64,000 nt of DNA from positions 129,135,854 to 129,199,853 of the forward strand of contig NC_066579.1 of NCBI RefSeq assembly GCF_024323335.1. Direction: 5' to 3'. The position numbers and the translations under genes were made by a program. Shown here piece after piece: positions 34,467 to 47,078 of the stretch (position 1 is the stretch's first letter; every line of letters begins with the position of its first letter). Source of the DNA: Lathyrus oleraceus. Its lineage: Eukaryota > Streptophyta > Magnoliopsida > Fabales > Fabaceae. The notes beneath the pieces were generated by a model. The model ran no database searches. It worked only from the letters and a program-made list of their open reading frames with translations, and had not been told where the DNA came from.

Positions 34467-37248
34467 TAGTTCCACCTCCGAAGGGCGAGGCTTTTGGAGT
34501 TGGTCTAGTTGATTTGTCCTTACTACATTTGTATCTAGACCATACATCCAGACATGTATGGAATAAAGTGGTAGCATTAGTTGGATTCTTTATTTAGTTT
34601 TAGGTTAATTTTAATTTCTAACATTGTTTATTTATGACATTGATTATTAATGACAAATTTCAGGAGCGTGATTCACATAAGTTTCTTAACCACTGGAGGA
34701 AGATTGTTGCATCGCCTCAGCCGAATGAGGAATGATTTCAGTCGGTTTTGTCCTTATCTGGCATGAAGGACTTTTGCATGGCCGGTTATACCATGGTAAA
34801 CCACGAGATTCTTAATGCATTCGTGGAGAGATGGCACTCGGAGACCTCGCCATTTCATCTCCCGCGTGGTAAGATGTCTATCACACTCGATGATATCTTA
34901 TGTTTGCTACATCTTCTAATAAGGGGAAGATTCCTAGATCATGGGAGAATGACCAAAGACGAGGCACTCGAGATGATGGTAGAGTATCTAGGGGCTGATC
35001 TAGGAGAGGTGATGGATGAGTTGGATAAGACCAGGGGTAATCGTGCTAGATTTGTATACCTGAAGAAGGTATATGATGATGCTCTCCCGAGTGCACAACA
35101 GGATGATGGTGATGATGAGTAGGTGGCGCTCCACAAATCGCATGCATTGAGAGCATACCTTTTTTATTTGGTTGGCACTAAGAATTTTATGTACAAGAAT
35201 GCCACCTATATATACTTCGTCAACCTACGTTACTTCATGGATTTCAAGCAAATCCATCAATACAACTGGGGGAAACTTGTCTGGTCTACCTGTATTCGAA
35301 GCTGAGAGAGGGTTGTATGTGGAAGACGAAGCAGGTCACAGACAGCGTCACACTACTGACAGTAATGATTATTAGTCTTTGAATGTTTCTTTATCATTTT
35401 AATTTCATCTTTTCCAAACCATTATTGATGATTCGTGTGTTCCAAACTTTTCATTTCAGGGTTGGATCCACAAGCATTTCCAGTGCATGTTGAAGGAGAA
35501 GAGCGATCCAAAACGCAGAGGAATTTAAACATTTATCCTTTAGTGATCCTTAGGAATGGGCATGATGAGTGATAGAATCTTTACCTCTTGTGTTGATTGA
35601 AACCTTTGATGCAGACCTACGGAGCGATCACGAACATTGAATGGTGACAACACCTCTACTCAGTCCACACGAACTGATTCCTCCAATCTCAGTGTTAGCT
35701 GCTACAAATGAAGGCTTTGAGTGAGAGAGAGAGAGACAGAAAGAGAAATGAAATTACAACTATACTAATGCTTCTGCACAAGGGTTCTATTTATAGAACC
35801 ACTTGTGTGGGCTGCAAGCTAAAAAATCCACTTAAGTGTATGTGGCACATATCTTATGATATGCCAGAATCACTTAAGCGTGTGGTACCTTACCATATTT
35901 CGTATTCTACTTAAGTACACCGTACCTTACGATGTTCTACAATTCATTTAAGTGCACCGTACTCTACGGTATTCCTTAGTTACTCTATCTCTCATTAATC
36001 CTTCCTTTTGTGTGTGACCCTGTAGGTTTTCGCGACATTAACAATTATATTAAATCACGTATTTAACATTATAAATAGTGAGCGGTATCTAGCAACACAT
36101 CACTTCTATCCAAGATACAAAAATATCACGTGATTTGACAAATTCGTTTTGATAATACTTATGTGTATAATTACCCTTTGGCCCCTATGTCTATATTGAA
36201 CACAAGAAATAAATCGTTTCATCCTTGTCCAGTTCAATATTGGGGCCGTAGACATTTATCATGTTACGCAGGATGGGCAAATTCCATCTAGGCCACTCAT
36301 GTCCCTCAACATGCTTCATGGAGTACCCATAAACTGTCTTTATATTCATCCAGTTACGGACAAAGTTTGATCAACAATAAAGCACTCGACTCTACATCTA
36401 GGGTCCATAGTGGTTTCAGGTCGAAGGGTGGCATACACCACTATCACCATGAGAATAACTTATGACACTTTGCATAACATTCTATATGGTATTCTCATAG
36501 CGGGTCAATCCAGTATAAATATTACTCCTAATATTCATACATATGTTTAAGACTTGATAACTCCTTATCCATGATCCATGAGATGTGATCACCAGTCTAT
36601 ATACATAACAATCTTAATGCTTTAATGTTATCCCACTTCACAACAAAGCTCGACTGCAGATACTTTAAGAATAGTGTCCTTATGTTTAATGGGATCTAAT
36701 GATTAAGTCACACTTGATACATTAAATAGACTATCTATTCTAGGGACTTTATTAAACAAACATAATAAAGAAAAAGCCTTTTATTATTAATAAATAATTC
36801 GATACAAGTACCAAAAGTATTGGCCTCTAGGGCTTACACCAACACAACTTTGGTTGGGCGAGTGTACCTGATTATACTGAGGATATATTTTGTGCTACTG
36901 CTTTTATCCCGCTTAGAGGGAACCGGGCGACCGAGCCTTACAGAGTATATCTTGACTGTTTGGTTGTTGAGGACGCACTTCAATAGCTATGTTAATCACC
37001 ATGAGACGCGGTCATTTGACAAGATAGTGTTATACTTTGAATGGTTGGCATGCAGATCACGTCGCATTGTTCCTCATCTTTCCGAACGCGTCATGCGACA
37101 GTTCGGATATACTCATACCATTTCCAGACACCCTGTTGTCTCCGCTCCTCCTACCTTAACACGTATACAGATAGATGACATGTTTAATGATTATGAGAGT
37201 CATCTAGTATCGCAGGTGGCACGAGCTACCATAGCTGAGAGAGAATGA
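34467..37248 (+). pseudogene. MAIN-like PMD pseudogene, copy 3
   Basis: Same gene remnant with the copia LTR inside (35491-36844) but no Ogre element, so it shows the empty target site (GAGCCTTACAGAG). The core is open for 124 codons (34748-35122). The C-terminal part is open through FGYTHTISRHPVVSAPPT. The TGA before FQSVLS, the TAG before VALHKSH and the YNWG frameshift are all shared with other copies. Confidence 0.87.
35491..36844 (-). mobile_element. Solo Ty1/copia-type LTR, copy 3
   Basis: Same insertion, 1354 bp. The left flank reads CATGT here, a further substitution in the target duplication (CAACT on the right). Confidence 0.85.
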
Positions 37249-38045
37249 AGCTACGTCAAAGGGTACATCAGATGGTTCTTCAGGGTATCACATACATAGT
37301 ACAGGTTGCTCCAGATGACCGACCGAGACCAGCTCATTAAGAATTACTATAGGAGGAGCATACATAACTAGATCATGCTGAGGATGTCTTATATAGGTGT
37401 CGTCGCATAGTGGAGATTGCGCAAGCAGGCATTGACAGAGGCACGAGGGGCATTGATGTATTAGAGACAAAGCTAGGGGACAAGTGAGATTGATGGCCGA
37501 GGAGGAAGAGCTGGCAGAGGAGGCAGAGGACGTAGATGATACGTAGCCAACCATACACAGTAGTGTCTTAGTATATAGTAGTATTATCATGGTGTGAATT
37601 TCATTTTGACGGTCTTGCTACTTTATTGATCTCGATTGTATGATATTTTGACATTTATTGATATTTTATTTATGTATGAAATTTTTTAACCATCTAGGAT
37701 TATGTATGTAGATGTTTGTTTTTTGATCGTATGATATGGTTTAAGTCTTCATTTGAAATTCAAATAAATAAAATATAATATGAAAGACTAAGTTTTGAGA
37801 CATTACGGAAATGTATCTCCGTAATATTCACAGAGATGCATCTTCGATTCAATTCACGTGTATAATGATTTTTGAGGATGTATGTTTTAAATTGTTACAA
37901 AGATGTATCTCCGGAACATTTCAAACTTCAATCTGAATTTGGTGTGTCCAAAGATGTATCTCCGAAAACTAAATGTATTTAAATAATTTCACGTGGTGGT
38001 TAAAAAATATTAAAGACGTATTAAAAAATCCTAAAATTAATTGAC
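37249..38045. other. PMD 3' remainder and ATGTATCTCCG spacer, copy 3
   Basis: Equivalent to 26800-27600, with one full 51-bp segment. No gene seen. Confidence 0.55.
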
Positions 38046-39189
38046 CTCCTAAATTGATAGCTCTGGATTTGATTCCTCATATAAAAAGATCAAATCGAGT
38101 TCAATTTAATATTTAATACTATTTAGTTTGAATAACTTTTGAATGATTAAATTACAATCTTAATATTTTTAACTAAATATTTTTTCTTGGCCTATATTCT
38201 TTTAATAATAATATAATATTATTGATATCGCTAAAACACTGATCACACAATACAAAATAAACTTGAGTCAATTTTGTTGTTCTATGAAAGCCATCTTCCT
38301 CATATTCGGGACCATTTCAATGATTCGACTTGGATTTAAGCGGGTTGATGGTAGACTTGTTCGTCTAAATGAGATGGTGAGTTCTGATAGCTAACAAATA
38401 TTTTATGATTAATTCAACATCAAACATCAAGCCGGAACTTACAAATACTCATACACTTAAATTAGTGATTATTTAAGGTAGAAATAAATTTTATAGATGT
38501 AAAGGGCATGTAAATGAATTTGATGTTTATTTTCCCATATATAGACCGATTTTATGGTATTTGTGGACTTATAACCTTTTATAGCAAGATAGTGGTTTGA
38601 TGAGACATGTGTTAGTATTTTATTGTTTTGTGATCTAAAAGTATTATTCAATTATTCACATTGATTAAGTATTTTTTAGGGCATAATTATTCGTTTATAT
38701 TTGTAGACCCTGTAACCTCTTATATTTTGATCTTGATTAAAATTATTTGTGAAAGACAAAGTGGATCATATTTTTATTGGATCGTCACAAATATTTTTGT
38801 CACGAGGCAAAAAGTAATTATTATTATTCCAAAATGTTTATAAAACAAACTTTAATAAAAAAACAAAGAATTAAAATAAATAAATTAAAATCTTAGAAAA
38901 AATGAGCGTAGAAATTTTTAACTATATATTTGTTGTTGCCTTGTATTCTATTAATAATAATATAATATTATTGATATCGCTAAAGGACTGTTCACACAAC
39001 ACACAAGATAAACATGAGTCAATTTTGATTCCACTTTTTAGGGTAATTATAACTGTTGTTTGTTTTTCAGTTTTGTTAAGATTTTGTTTCCATTAATATA
39101 TTGATTTTTTCTTTCAAAATTGAGTTTGTTTTTTCAATTAAAATAAGATCCTACAACCTTAATAGGAAAATCTTTTAATTCTCCATGAT
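38046..39189. other. AT-rich spacer with 270-bp deletion, copy 3
   Basis: Equivalent to 7030-8460, but 270 bp are missing at about 38919. GAAATTTTTA runs directly into ACTATATATT. An ATTTTTAA microhomology is present at both ends in the undeleted copies. The second ~210-bp duplicate is therefore partial. No gene seen. Confidence 0.7.
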
Positions 39190-39342
39190 TTGTGCGCTGG
39201 GTTTTTGACCCGGTTGCTAAAACAATTCCATTTTTCAGGTTTAAATAGAAACCTAAATCTCACTGTTTTTTTATTACACTTCATTACTTCACTTTCTTTA
39301 TTAATTCTCTCTTTGTTACATACACTTTTTCTTACTCAAAAC

Positions 39343-39738
39343 ATGAGTTCTAACTCTTCCGTTGCTTCTAACTCTATTGATTCTTTCAATGAAAATGATA
39401 GCGTGGATTCTAAGATAACAGTGTCAAAGAATGTTGTTGATGATTACTTAGGAACTTATGGGGGTTATCACTTCTTATGTCACTTGGCTGGAACTGAAAA
39501 TTATGTTAAAGCTTGCGAGAGTATTGTGGAAGAGGTGAAGAAGGAAGCTTTGGACATTTTTAGTGCTTTCCGAGAGAGTAACGCGAAGGAATGTGTTAGG
39601 GTTGGTGAAAAAAGAAAGTGCAATGAAATGACTGTTAAGAGCTCTAGAGATGTTTCCAAGAGGAGGAGAACGGACTCTCGAGCCATCGCGAGTAGCATGT
39701 CGAGCAATTGCGATACCGCTCGACGCAGTAAAAAGTGA
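39343..39738 (+). CDS. Truncated BED zinc-finger protein, 131 aa, copy 3
   Basis: Protein identical to the copies at 8614 and 29162. The deletion upstream leaves the proximal ~400 bp, including the TTTAAATAG element, in place. Confidence 0.6.
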   Translation: MSSNSSVASNSIDSFNENDSVDSKITVSKNVVDDYLGTYGGYHFLCHLAGTENYVKACESIVEEVKKEALDIFSAFRESNAKECVRVGEKRKCNEMTVKSSRDVSKRRRTDSRAIASSMSSNCDTARRSKK

Positions 39739-40673
39739 TGAATTTAAGTCTATGTGTGATTTGGTTTTAAGAAATGGTTTAGGGTTTGAGCTACCTTCTT
39801 TTGAAATGATACTATGAGTTTATCTACATAAGATATTATGTATTTTATATAATTATGATTAATATATAGAATTTGACAATTTGCTACTGTTGTTTACTAT
39901 AGCTTAACTTGTTTATTTATGAAGTCTGAATTACATTGGACTTAAGTTGTATATGTTTTTCTCTACTATCTTAAAATTGAGTATGGTCATTCTCTTATGA
40001 TTTTTTTTTCTATTACATTTGCTTTGGGTTTGGGTCTTTCTACTTTTGAAGAGGAGAAAAAGAATATTGATGAATATTTTTAGTTTAGACTTGAAGCATC
40101 ATTTGTTTTAATATTAAAATATTTAACCATTTGTTTTTAATGAGTCAGTTTGAAAAAAGTTTCAATTCTGCTTGTTAGATTTTTGTCGTCTTCAATTTTT
40201 CCAGAAGGTGTATTTGGAGAGTGAATTACTATTAAGAAATTCAAACAACAATTCTTTGTTTGTTGACAAGTTACTGTCTTGGAAGAATGTGTAACTAAGT
40301 GTAGTTTTAATTTAATTTTTGGAAGAGTCACTAACAATTTAATGGTATAAAATTGATTTTGAAATGATTTCAAAATGTTTAGTTTTTTTAAATAGATTTA
40401 ATTCTACTTCCATAATCCTTGAAATTATATTTTATAATTTTTTAGTTTAATTATTATTTTTATATTAAAATTTATTATTCAACTTCAATTTTATTTAAAA
40501 CTATATTTTCACAATCAGTCCACCTTTAACCAAAATCAATTTTATGTAATCAATTATTCAAAATCAATTTTTTTCACTACAAAATCAAATGTATAGTGTT
40601 CTTCCTAGTTGAGGATGGTTGTGTTTTCAAGTGTTTGTAACCAAATAAACTTAGGGATCTAACAGCCTACGGG
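39739..40673. other. 3' flank of the BED-type gene, copy 3
   Basis: AT-rich, no gene seen; equivalent to 9010-9945. Confidence 0.55.
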
Positions 40674-42592
40674 TAACATCCTAAAACTCATATTCATAAT
40701 TAAAAGGATAAAATTCATATTTTAGAATGCTACTCAAACACAACATACATATTTTCTAAAATTTTCAACACTCGCAGCGGAACTCAAATAAATAATGTAC
40801 TTCAATTATCTCTTCAACATGGAAATATTTGATCAAAATAACATAATAAAAAAATAACTCAAAATAAATAGCACACCATATTCCCAATGTTATAGATTAG
40901 AGCATATAAATCAACTAAATATAGATAAGTGATAAAATAAACAAAGAAAAACTGAAAGGCCATTTTCCAACTCACAACAATGCTTACTCCTCTTGAGTAT
41001 CCGTACAAGACAACATTACACATTCGATCACACATCAACACAATAATTCAAATCACATAGCCTTTATGTATGCAATGTGACACACAACTCGACTCTTATG
41101 CACGTGGTACCAATTTGGACACCAGAGATCCCCACTTCTGAATCCATGACTCGTCTTTTTCAACACAATATGATGTAAGTCATACAATAATGCAACAACA
41201 ATAATTACGGTTCCACTTCTAACCATAATCAACAACGGAATACAACACTCAACAATAGTCCCCACTTCTGAACAACACACCTCAACATAACACCTACAAT
41301 TATATTTATAGCACACAATTGTATTCACAACACAACAACTCATACACATAATCAGAGTTCAACATATACAATCATGAAAATCAATTCAACTATTACTTCA
41401 TCATAATAATAATCCACCTTAATTAATCAATTACATCAAATTCCCAAAAACAACAGTCAAACATCGAGTACATGAGAAAACATAATAAAAAATTGGACTA
41501 ATCACTCAAAACAACCTTTGACAGTAATGACGACCAAGTCGTCATCTAGGTGACGAGAGTCACCCAACCCGTCACCACCCCCCAACTTCATAACCTGTCA
41601 CCTATGTGACGACCGACAGAAGGATTTCTTCCTGGAGATCATGACGGTCAGCTATCTCAAAAGTATGACGGGAAGTCTGTCACGCTCATGATTCCTGTCA
41701 CACTGTTGCAGAATGTAATTTCTACATTTTGGCCATGAGAGTTCATTTGAAGCTCCAATTTTGTCCCCCGTTACCCCCAATTTGCACATAAAATATTACA
41801 TGCATATGATACATGGATTAAATCATCACATACTCATTGATTATCATTCAATTTCATCAATTAATCCCAAATTCAAGGTTATACTCATAATTCCCAAGTA
41901 TTTCAATGGCAACAACCATGTTCGAAATTCATATCAACATATTATACATAATATTCACCATATAACATAGCATAAATTTATACCTTAAGCGTGGAATTAA
42001 ATTGATGATCACACAATCATCATCAAAACTCATAGAACACAACAATGGTGAGAAAAACCTAGAGGAAGATGAGGATCTCTCTCTACCCCTCATGCAATAC
42101 ACCTATATTCAAGTAGTTTCCCCCCATACCCGAGTTCCCAGCAAAAGCTCCAAGCTTGGGTATGGTTTCTCATTCTCTCTCTAACCCTTTTTCTTCTCTT
42201 CTCACACTTATCTATTTTCCCAATTCTACATACTGTTAAGTTTGGCTACTCTCCCTTTATTATTTATTTTGACATAAATTATAATTAATTTCCCTATTCA
42301 CACTTTTAACACCCCCCACCCCCCACTTAATCTTCCCTTTATTCTATCCCCTTATTTTTCTAGTAATTCTATTTTCTACTCCAAATCATTATCTTTCTCT
42401 TATTTTTATATTTATTTAAACAATATTATGCTATTTTAATTTAACTAATTAATTAAAATCCTAATAATCCCCAATCACCACATAACACATACTATCACCA
42501 ATTAAATGATTAAAAACATATTAAATCATTTAAATAATTAAATCAAACAATAAAATTTAATTAAATAAATTAATCGAATTCAGAGTGTTATA
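40674..42592 (-). mobile_element. Ty3/gypsy chromovirus-type LTR, spanning copies 3 and 4
   Basis: Equivalent to 9946-11868. A 2-bp shorter CT run near 42078 and an A interrupting the C run near 42317 distinguish it. Confidence 0.75.
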
Positions 42593-42600
42593 AATCTCGC

Positions 42601-43433
42601 TCACTTATAGAATTTTTGCCCTCTAAAATTACCTGAACGAAACAACCCCGAATAAGAATCTCTCATCCGACTCTGCAGCTCCCACGTTATGTTTCCTTCA
42701 GCAGGTCCTCTCCAAACAACCTTCACCAAGACGGTCTTTTTACCTCTAAAGTGTTTCATTTTCCGATCATCAATTTGCAATGATGATGCCTCTACAGTCA
42801 AGTTATCTCTCACTTGCACATCATCCATTTGAGTCACATGAGACGGATCTGGAGCATACTTCTGAAGTTGAGACACATGAAACACACTGTGAAGATTCGA
42901 AAGTGATGGTGGTAAAACAAATTTATACCAACATATTAAATTCAAGTTCTCTCCTCTGCTTATCATGGTAACTCTTATGTCGACTCTGCGAAGCTTACAT
43001 ATTCTCATGAATCATCTTGATCTTCTCAGTCGTCTGCTGAAAAATCTTTGGCTCAAGCACAACACTTTAGCCAGGCTCATACCAACACAAAGGTGTCTTA
43101 CACCTTCTACCATGAAAAGCCTTAAAATGTGTCATTCCAATACGAGAATGGAAATTGTTATTGTAGGTGAACTCAATCAATGTAAAGTAGCTATATCAAT
43201 CACCTCATTTCTTAAACACGCAAGCTCTTAGCAAATCTTCCACTGAATGGATGGTCCTCTCAATCTGACTGTCCGTCTGCGGATCATAAGGAGAACTCAA
43301 CCGCAACTTAGTTACTAAGGCTTCCTGAAAAATCTCCCAGAACCATGAATTGAACATCAAATCTCTATCTGAAACGGATAATTGATCTTTATCGAAATAA
43401 AATGAGCCAATTCTCAAACCATCAATGCCCCAA
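42601..43433 (-). pseudogene. Ty3/gypsy integrase/chromodomain remnant, copy 4
   Basis: Core frame 43205-43417 and tail frame 42601-43008, nearly identical to copy 2. No protease, RT or gag. Confidence 0.85.
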
Positions 43434-43482
43434 GCAAAATAGCAACGTGGTAGACCGCTTGCTAATAATTTGCAATGACCTG

Positions 43483-43585
43483 TTTAGCTAGGGGACTTTT
43501 TCCCTCATAAATTTTTGTTTTGTGGAGGATTTTTTGCACTAGTGAGGGGTTTAATCCCTATCTAAACACATTTTTTCTTGTAGTG
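43483..43585. mobile_element. CACTA transposon terminus, copy 4
   Basis: The minus strand from 43585 begins CACTACAAGAAAAAATGTG; same context as other copies. Confidence 0.68.
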
Positions 43586-43906
43586 ATAGTAGACTTGTTC
43601 GTCTATATGAGATGGTGAGTTCTCATAGCTAACGAATATTTTATGAATGGTCTATCATTAAGGTGGAATTTGCAAATACTCAGATGCTTAAGTTAGTAAC
43701 TATTCCAAAAAGTTTACACAAAAACTTTAATAAAAAAAATTAAAATTTAGAAAAAAAATGAATGTCGTTGGTAGTAGGGTTGAAATGTAGAAAAGTTCAA
43801 ATAAAATAGATATATAAAATTATAAAATATTTAATTTAAGTTACAAAAAGCTGAAGAAAAAATATAATTAAGACAATTATATTATAGTATAGATGAATAT
43901 ATAAAA
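43586..43906. other. AT-rich spacer (repeat block Y), copy 4
   Basis: No gene seen; equivalent to 2374-2699. Confidence 0.55.
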
Positions 43907-44331
43907 AGACTGGGCTTTGAGCCAGCTTTGAGAGAGTCTAGAAACTATGAATTGGTTGCCAATTTTAAATCAAAGTTTTCAGAACCTGTGCTGACAACTC
44001 ACATACGTTTGGTTGACCAAAATTTATTATTTGAACATGAATTGTAATGGTTCAGTTGATTCGAATTTGATTGACCAAGCTCGGTTTGGTGCATACTGTT
44101 CTACTTTTATTACTTTTTGCAAACAAGCTTAAAAAAATAATTGTGTTTATGGGGAAATAATGGATGACATTCTGAATTTATAGAAAATGTATTGTAGTAA
44201 TGAAGATCATATTGGGACAACAAAGTCAATCGTAGGTGATCCAACGAAAGTGAAACGTAAATATATTCCAAAGAAAAAATGCCACCTCCTACTATAGAGA
44301 TGTTGATCCTCTCCCACCTACTGGTATGCAT
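43907..44331 (+). pseudogene. FAR1/MULE transposase remnant with 305-bp deletion, copy 4
   Basis: The sequence runs through SEPVLTTHIR, then jumps at about 44016 to CCAAAATTTA, the position after the SWIM region. This removes about 305 bp present in copy 3 (33840-34144). The tail (NCNGSVDSNLIDQARFGAYC) remains. Confidence 0.83.
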
Positions 44332-44340
44332 GCTAATATA

Positions 44341-44887
44341 GTTCCACCTCCGAAGGGCGAGGCTTTTGGCGTTGGTCTAGTTGATTTGTCCTTACTACAT
44401 CTGTATCTAGACCATACATCCAGACATGTATGGAATAAAGTGGTAGCATTAGTTGGATTCTTTATTTAGTTTTAGGTTAATTTTAATTTCTAACATTGTT
44501 TATTTATGACATTGATTAGGTGGCGCTCCACAAATCGCATGCATTGAGAGCATACCTTTTTTATTTGGTTGGCACTAAGAATTTTATGTACAAGAGTGCC
44601 ACCTATATATACTTCGTCAACCTACGTTACTTCATGGATTTCAAGCAAATCCATCAATACAACTGGGGGAAACTTGTCTGGTCTACCTGTATTCGAAGCT
44701 GAGAGAGGGTTGTATGTGGAAGACGAAGCAGGTCACAGACAGCGTCACACTACTGACAGTAATGATTATTAGTCTTTGAATGTTTCTTTATCATTTTAAT
44801 TTCATCTTTTCCAAACCATTATTGATGATTCGTGTGTTCCAAACTTTTCATTTCAGGGTTGGATCCACAAGCATTTCCAGTGCATCT
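44341..44887 (+). pseudogene. MAIN-like PMD pseudogene, deleted, copy 4
   Basis: The first exon part (VDLSLLHLYLDH) is present. About 475 bp are then missing at 44518: intron sequence TTGATTA joins AGGTGGCGCTCC, so the whole NHEILNAFVERWH...DDILCLLHLLIRG core is gone. HALRAYLFYLVGT and the SKLREGCMWK segment remain up to the copia LTR. The PMD 3' part beyond the LTR is absent because the copy ends at 46230. Confidence 0.85.
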
Positions 44888-46230
44888 TGAAGGAGAAGAG
44901 CGATCCAAAACGCAGAGGAATTTAAACATTTATCCTTTAGTGATCCTTAGGAATGGGCATGATGAGTGATAGAATCTTTACCTCTTGTGTTGATTGAAAC
45001 CTTTGATGCAGACCTACGGAGCGATCACGAACATTGAATGGTGACAACACCTCTACTAAGTCCACACGAACTGATTCCTCCAATCTCAGTGCTAGCTGCT
45101 ACAAATGAAGGCTTTGAGTGAGAGAGAGAGAGAGACAGAAAGAGAAATGAAATTACAACTATACTAATGCTTCTGCACAAGGGTTCTATTTATAGAACCA
45201 CTTGTGTGGGCTGCAAGCTAAAAAATCCACTTAAGTGTATGTGGCACATATCTTATGATATGCCAGAATCACTTAAGCGTGTGGTACCTTACCATATTTC
45301 GTATTCTACTTAAGTACACCGTACCTTACGATGTTCTACAATTCATTTAAGTGCACCGTACCCTACGGTGTTCCTTAGTTACTCTATCTCTCATTAATCC
45401 GTCCTTTTGTGTGTGACCCTGTAGGTTTTCGCGACATTAACAATTATATTAAATCACGTATTTAACATTATAAATAGTGAGCGGTATCTAGCAACACATC
45501 ACTTCTATCCAAGATACAAAAATATCACGTGATTTGACAAATTCGTTTTGATAATACTTATGTGTATAATTACCCTTTGGCCCCTACGTCTATATTGAAC
45601 ACAAGAAATAAATCGTTTCATCCTTGTCCAGTTCAATATTGGGGCCGTAGACATTTATCATGTTACGCAGGATGGGCAAATTCCATCTAGGCCACTCATG
45701 TCCCTCAACATGCTTCATGGAGTACCCATAAACTGTCTTTATATTCATCCAGTTACGGACAAAGTTTGATCAACAATAAAGCACTCGACTCTACATCTAG
45801 GGTCCATAGTGGTTTCAGGTCGAAGGGTGGCATACACCACTATCACCATGAGAATAACTTATGACACTTTGCATAACATTCTATATGGTATTCTCATAGC
45901 GGGTCAATCCAGTATAAATATTACTCCTAATATTCATACATATGTTTAAGACTTGATAACTCCTTATCCATGATCCATGAGATGTGATCACCAGTCTATA
46001 TACATAACAGTCTTAATGCTTTAATGTTATCCCACTTCACAACAAAGCTCGACTGCAGATACTTTAAGAATAGTGTCCTTATGTTTAATGGGATCTAATG
46101 ATTAAGTCACACTTGATACATTAAATAGACTATCTATTCTAGGGACTTTATTAAACAAACATAATAAAGAAAAAGCCTTTTATTATTAATAAATAATTCG
46201 ATACAAGTACCAAAAGTATTGGCCTCTAGG
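44888..46230 (-). mobile_element. Solo Ty1/copia-type LTR, copy 4, truncated
   Basis: Same insertion as in copies 1-3, but its last ~13 bases (the TGTTGGTGTAAGC end on the minus strand) are lost at the array rearrangement; GGCCTCTAGG is followed by filler. Confidence 0.85.
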
Positions 46231-46239
46231 TCGTCATCG

Positions 46240-47078
46240 AATTACATCAAATTCCCAAAAACAACAGTCAAACATCGAGTACATGAGAAAACATAATAAA
46301 AAATTGGACTAATCACTCAAAACAACCTTTGACAGTCATGACGACCAGGTCGTCATCTAGGTGACGAGAGTCACCCAACCCGTCACCACCCCCCAACTTC
46401 ATAACCTGTCACCTATGTGACGACCGACAGAAGGATTTCTTCCTGGAGATCATGACGGTCAGCTATCTCAAAAGTATGACGGGAAGTCTGTCACGCTCAT
46501 GATTCCTGTCACACTGTTGCAGAATGTAATTTCTACATTTTGGCCATGAGAGTTCATTTGAAGCTCCAATTTTGTCCCCCGTTACCCCAATTTGCACATA
46601 AAATAATACATACATATGATACATGGATCAAATCACCACATACTCATTGATTATCATTCAATTTCATCAATTAATCCCAAATTCAAGGTTATACTCATAA
46701 TACCCAAGTATTTCAATGGCAACAACCATGTTCGAAATTCATATCAACATATTATACATAATATTCACCATATAACAAAGCATAAATTTACACCTTAAGC
46801 GTGGAATTAAATTGATGATCACACAATCATCATCAAAACTCATAGAACACAACAATGGTGAGAAAAACCTAGAGGAAGATGAGGATCTCTCTCTACCCCT
46901 CATGCAATACACCTATATTCAAGTAGTTTCCCTCATACCCGAGTTTCCAACAAAAACTCCAAGCTTGGGTATGGTTTCTCATTGTCTCTCTAACCATTTT
47001 TCTTCTCTTCTCACACTTGTCTCTTTTCCCAATTCTACATACAGTCAAGTTTGGCTCCGCTCCCTTTATTATTTATTT
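46240..47078 (-). mobile_element. Ty3/gypsy LTR fragment (array copy 5)
   Basis: Matches unit positions about 211-1053, beginning AATTACATCAAATTCCC. It carries more substitutions than the other copies towards its right end (CAACAAAAACTCC, TTGGCTCCGC, ACAGTCAAG). At 47078 it is joined to LINE sequence, which marks the right edge of the array. Confidence 0.85.

Larger units (their letters stand above)
1..47078. repeat. Tandem array of a ~10.45-kb composite unit
   Basis: The same sequence recurs head to tail. Taking the motif CTAACCATAATCAACAACGG as start, units begin at 1, 10491, 31037 and 41219. Copy 1 is 10,490 bp. Copy 2 is 20,546 bp, or 10,447 bp once a 10,099-bp insertion (element plus duplicated target) is subtracted. 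Copy 3 is 10,182 bp with a 270-bp deletion. Copy 4 stops at 46230 and copy 5 is a fragment (46240-47078). Copies agree base for base over long stretches with scattered substitutions and small indels. Each unit carries the same order of mobile-element remains plus one BED-type gene, so the array amplified after those insertions were nested together. The left end lies outside the window. Confidence 0.96.
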
